NCBI RefSeq assembly: GCF_000425185.1 | Contig: NZ_AULH01000014.1 | Coordinates: 109,572 to 173,571, forward strand | Reading direction: 5' to 3' | Origin: Pleomorphomonas koreensis DSM 23070 | GTDB taxonomy: Bacteria > Pseudomonadota > Alphaproteobacteria > Rhizobiales > Pleomorphomonadaceae | Length of the DNA: 64,000 bases | Shown: piece after piece, positions 62,715 to 64,000 of the stretch | Position numbering within the stretch: the stretch's first letter is position 1 | Layout: each line of letters opens with the position of its first letter | Notes under the pieces: generated by a model | What the model was told of the DNA's origin: nothing | The model's database searches: none | Seen by the model: the letters and a program-made list of their open reading frames with translations, nothing else | Program-made: the position numbers and the translations under genes

Positions 62715-64000
62715 TCAGGCGTAGGCGCCGGTCGGCGCCGGCGCCTCGGAAGCGTCGAGGGCGGCGGCGAGACGCCGCTCCTCGCCGTAGTAGCGGGCGC
62801 GATCCCAGAACTTCGGCCGGCCGATGCCGGTCGAACGATGGCGGCCGATCAGCCGGCCGTCGCTCTCCTCGCCGATGATGTCGTAGACGAACAGATCCTG
62901 GGTGATCACCACGTCGCCTTCGAGACCGACCACCTCGGTGATGTGGGTGATGCGGCGCGAGCCGTCGCGGAGACGCGCCGCCTGGATGACGACGTCGACC
63001 GACGAGACGATCATCTCGCGCACCGTCTTGGCCGGCAGCGTGTAGCCGCCCATGGAGATCATCGATTCGACGCGGCTGATCGCCTCGCGCGGCGAGTTGG
63101 CGTGCAGCGTGCCCATCGAGCCGTCGTGGCCGGTGTTCATCGCCTGGAGGAGGTCGAAGGCCTCGGGTCCGCGCACTTCGCCGACGATGATCCGCTCGGG
63201 GCGCATGCGCAGGCAGTTCTTGACGAGATCGCGCATGGTCACCTGGCCCTCGCCCTCGAGGTTGGGCGGCCGGGTTTCCAGGCGCACGACATGCGGCTGC
63301 TGCAGCTGGAGTTCGGCGGCGTCCTCGCAGGTGATGATGCGCTCGGTTGGCTCGATGTAGGCGGTGAGGCAGTTGAGCAGCGTCGTCTTGCCCGAGCCGG
63401 TGCCGCCGGACACCAGCACGTTGCAGCGGCTCTTGCCGATGATCTCCAGGATGGTGGCGCCCTCGGGGGTGATCGAGCCGAACTTGACGAGCTGCGGCAG
63501 CGTCAGCTTGTCCTTCTTGAACTTGCGGATGGTCAGCGTCGGGCCGTCGATGGCGAGAGGCGGCGCGATGACGTTGACGCGGCTGCCGTCGGGCAGGCGG
63601 GCGTCGCAGATCGGCGACGCCTCGTCGACGCGGCGGCCGATCTGGCTGACGATGCGCTGGCAGATGTTCATCAACTGCACATTGTCGCGGAAGCGCACGC
63701 CGGTCTTGACCATCTTGCCGGCCACTTCGATGAAGGTGGCATTGGCGCCGTTGACCATGATGTCGGCGATGTCGTCGCGGGCGAGCAGCGGCTCCAGCGG
63801 GCCGTAGCCGAGCACGTCGTTGCAGATGTCGTCGAGCAGTTCCTCCTGCTCGGCGATCGACATTACCACCGCCTTCAGCGAGATGATGTCACCGACGATG
63901 TCGCGGATTTCCTCGCGCGCCGTCTCGATGTCGAGCTTGGCGAGCTGGCTGAGGTCGATGGTCTCGATCAGCGCCGAGAAGATCGACGACTTGGTGTCGT
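62715..64000 (-). CDS. cpaF: Tad pilus ATPase CpaF/TadA (5' truncated by window edge)
   Basis: Secretion ATPase that powers Flp pilus assembly. About 428 C-terminal residues are in the window and the frame runs off the right edge with no start. The PilT/VirB11 core is complete: Walker [13 protein letters not shown], the Asp box ([10 protein letters not shown]), Walker [13 protein letters not shown] with the His box [12 protein letters not shown]. The segment around 63840-63900 ([22 protein letters not shown]) is typical of the CpaF N-terminal part. It heads the cpaF-tadB-tadC run in this window. Confidence 0.96.
   Translation of the reverse strand, partial: DTKSSIFSALIETIDLSQLAKLDIETAREEIRDIVGDIISLKAVVMSIAEQEELLDDICNDVLGYGPLEPLLARDDIADIMVNGANATFIEVAGKMVKTGVRFRDNVQLMNICQRIVSQIGRRVDEASPICDARLPDGSRVNVIAPPLAIDGPTLTIRKFKKDKLTLPQLVKFGSITPEGATILEIIGKSRCNVLVSGGTGSGKTTLLNCLTAYIEPTERIITCEDAAELQLQQPHVVRLETRPPNLEGEGQVTMRDLVKNCLRMRPERIIVGEVRGPEAFDLLQAMNTGHDGSMGTLHANSPREAISRVESMISMGGYTLPAKTVREMIVSSVDVVIQAARLRDGSRRITHITEVVGLEGDVVITQDLFVYDIIGEESDGRLIGRHRSTGIGRPKFWDRARYYGEERRLAAALDASEAPAPTGAYA

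Noticed and set aside
1..64000. tRNA, rRNA, CRISPR, insertion sequence, prophage or toxin-antitoxin genes
   Set aside because: I read the gaps for tRNA T-loop patterns, spaced repeats and transposase or phage signatures and saw none; composition is even throughout, with no sign of recent transfer.

Overview
The window is 64 kb of uniformly GC-rich chromosome from an alphaproteobacterium, most likely of the Hyphomicrobiales (Rhizobiales). Supporting signs are the blocks argH-lptM-lysA, ftsE-ftsX beside a zinc-ribbon/DUF3426 gene, metX-metW and hisC-tyrA, the PutR/putA pair, PhaR, a CpdR-like receiver, a Tad pilus locus and several CtrA-type sites (TTAA-N7-TTAA). I cannot fix the genus. I see no insertion sequence, prophage, CRISPR array, rRNA or tRNA. 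Nearly all the DNA is core-type housekeeping and regulatory genes, so the novelty lies mainly in the gaps between genes.

Layout. 1-5.1 kb: a cut-off gene end, an AT-rich regulatory gap (DnaA box, CtrA box, dyads), a small unknown ORF, tlpA, argH, lptM, lysA and an orphan ureE with a very His-rich tail. 5.2-13.3 kb: a Cache chemoreceptor, slyX, a secreted PEBP-like protein, an AEC transporter, hisC-tyrA, DUF2125, a gamma-glutamylcyclotransferase and plsC. 13.3-18.9 kb: YdcF, ftsX, ftsE, a hairpin-rich gap with a CtrA box, a zinc-ribbon/DUF3426 protein, hpt, a CpdR-like receiver and a PduO-type adenosyltransferase. 19-27.8 kb: an esterase, an AlkA-type glycosylase, gluQ, a Cys-rich secreted protein, metX-metW, a hemerythrin-PAS-GGDEF cyclase, a methyltransferase divergent from gloB, and an EamA exporter. 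27.9-43 kb: a GGDEF-EAL protein, an HNH protein, an SDR, a Zur-like regulator with ispG, ispA, putR/putA, a candidate antisense-oriented sRNA, mtgA, rpmF, a small unknown protein, a second EAL protein with a dead GGDEF domain, and phaR. 43-50 kb: a large AsmA protein, copA, glk and mgsA.

50-60.6 kb is a complete nucleoside scavenging cluster. It encodes a BMP-family binding protein, an ABC ATPase and two permeases for uptake, then cdd, punA, deoA, deoB, add and upp. Nucleosides are imported, deaminated and phosphorolysed; the sugar phosphate goes to the pentose phosphate pool and uracil is salvaged by Upp. A dyad-rich region precedes the binding-protein gene and an attenuator-like hairpin follows it. 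deoC is not present. 60.7-64 kb holds tadC, tadB and the 3' part of cpaF on the minus strand.

A theme across the window is cell-cycle and second-messenger control: four CtrA-like sites, a CpdR-like receiver, three c-di-GMP proteins, a chemoreceptor and Tad pilus genes. The most interesting single item is a predicted ~110-nt RNA on the minus strand between putA and mtgA. It ends in a strong intrinsic terminator and shows two anti-Shine-Dalgarno stretches, one in a hairpin loop.
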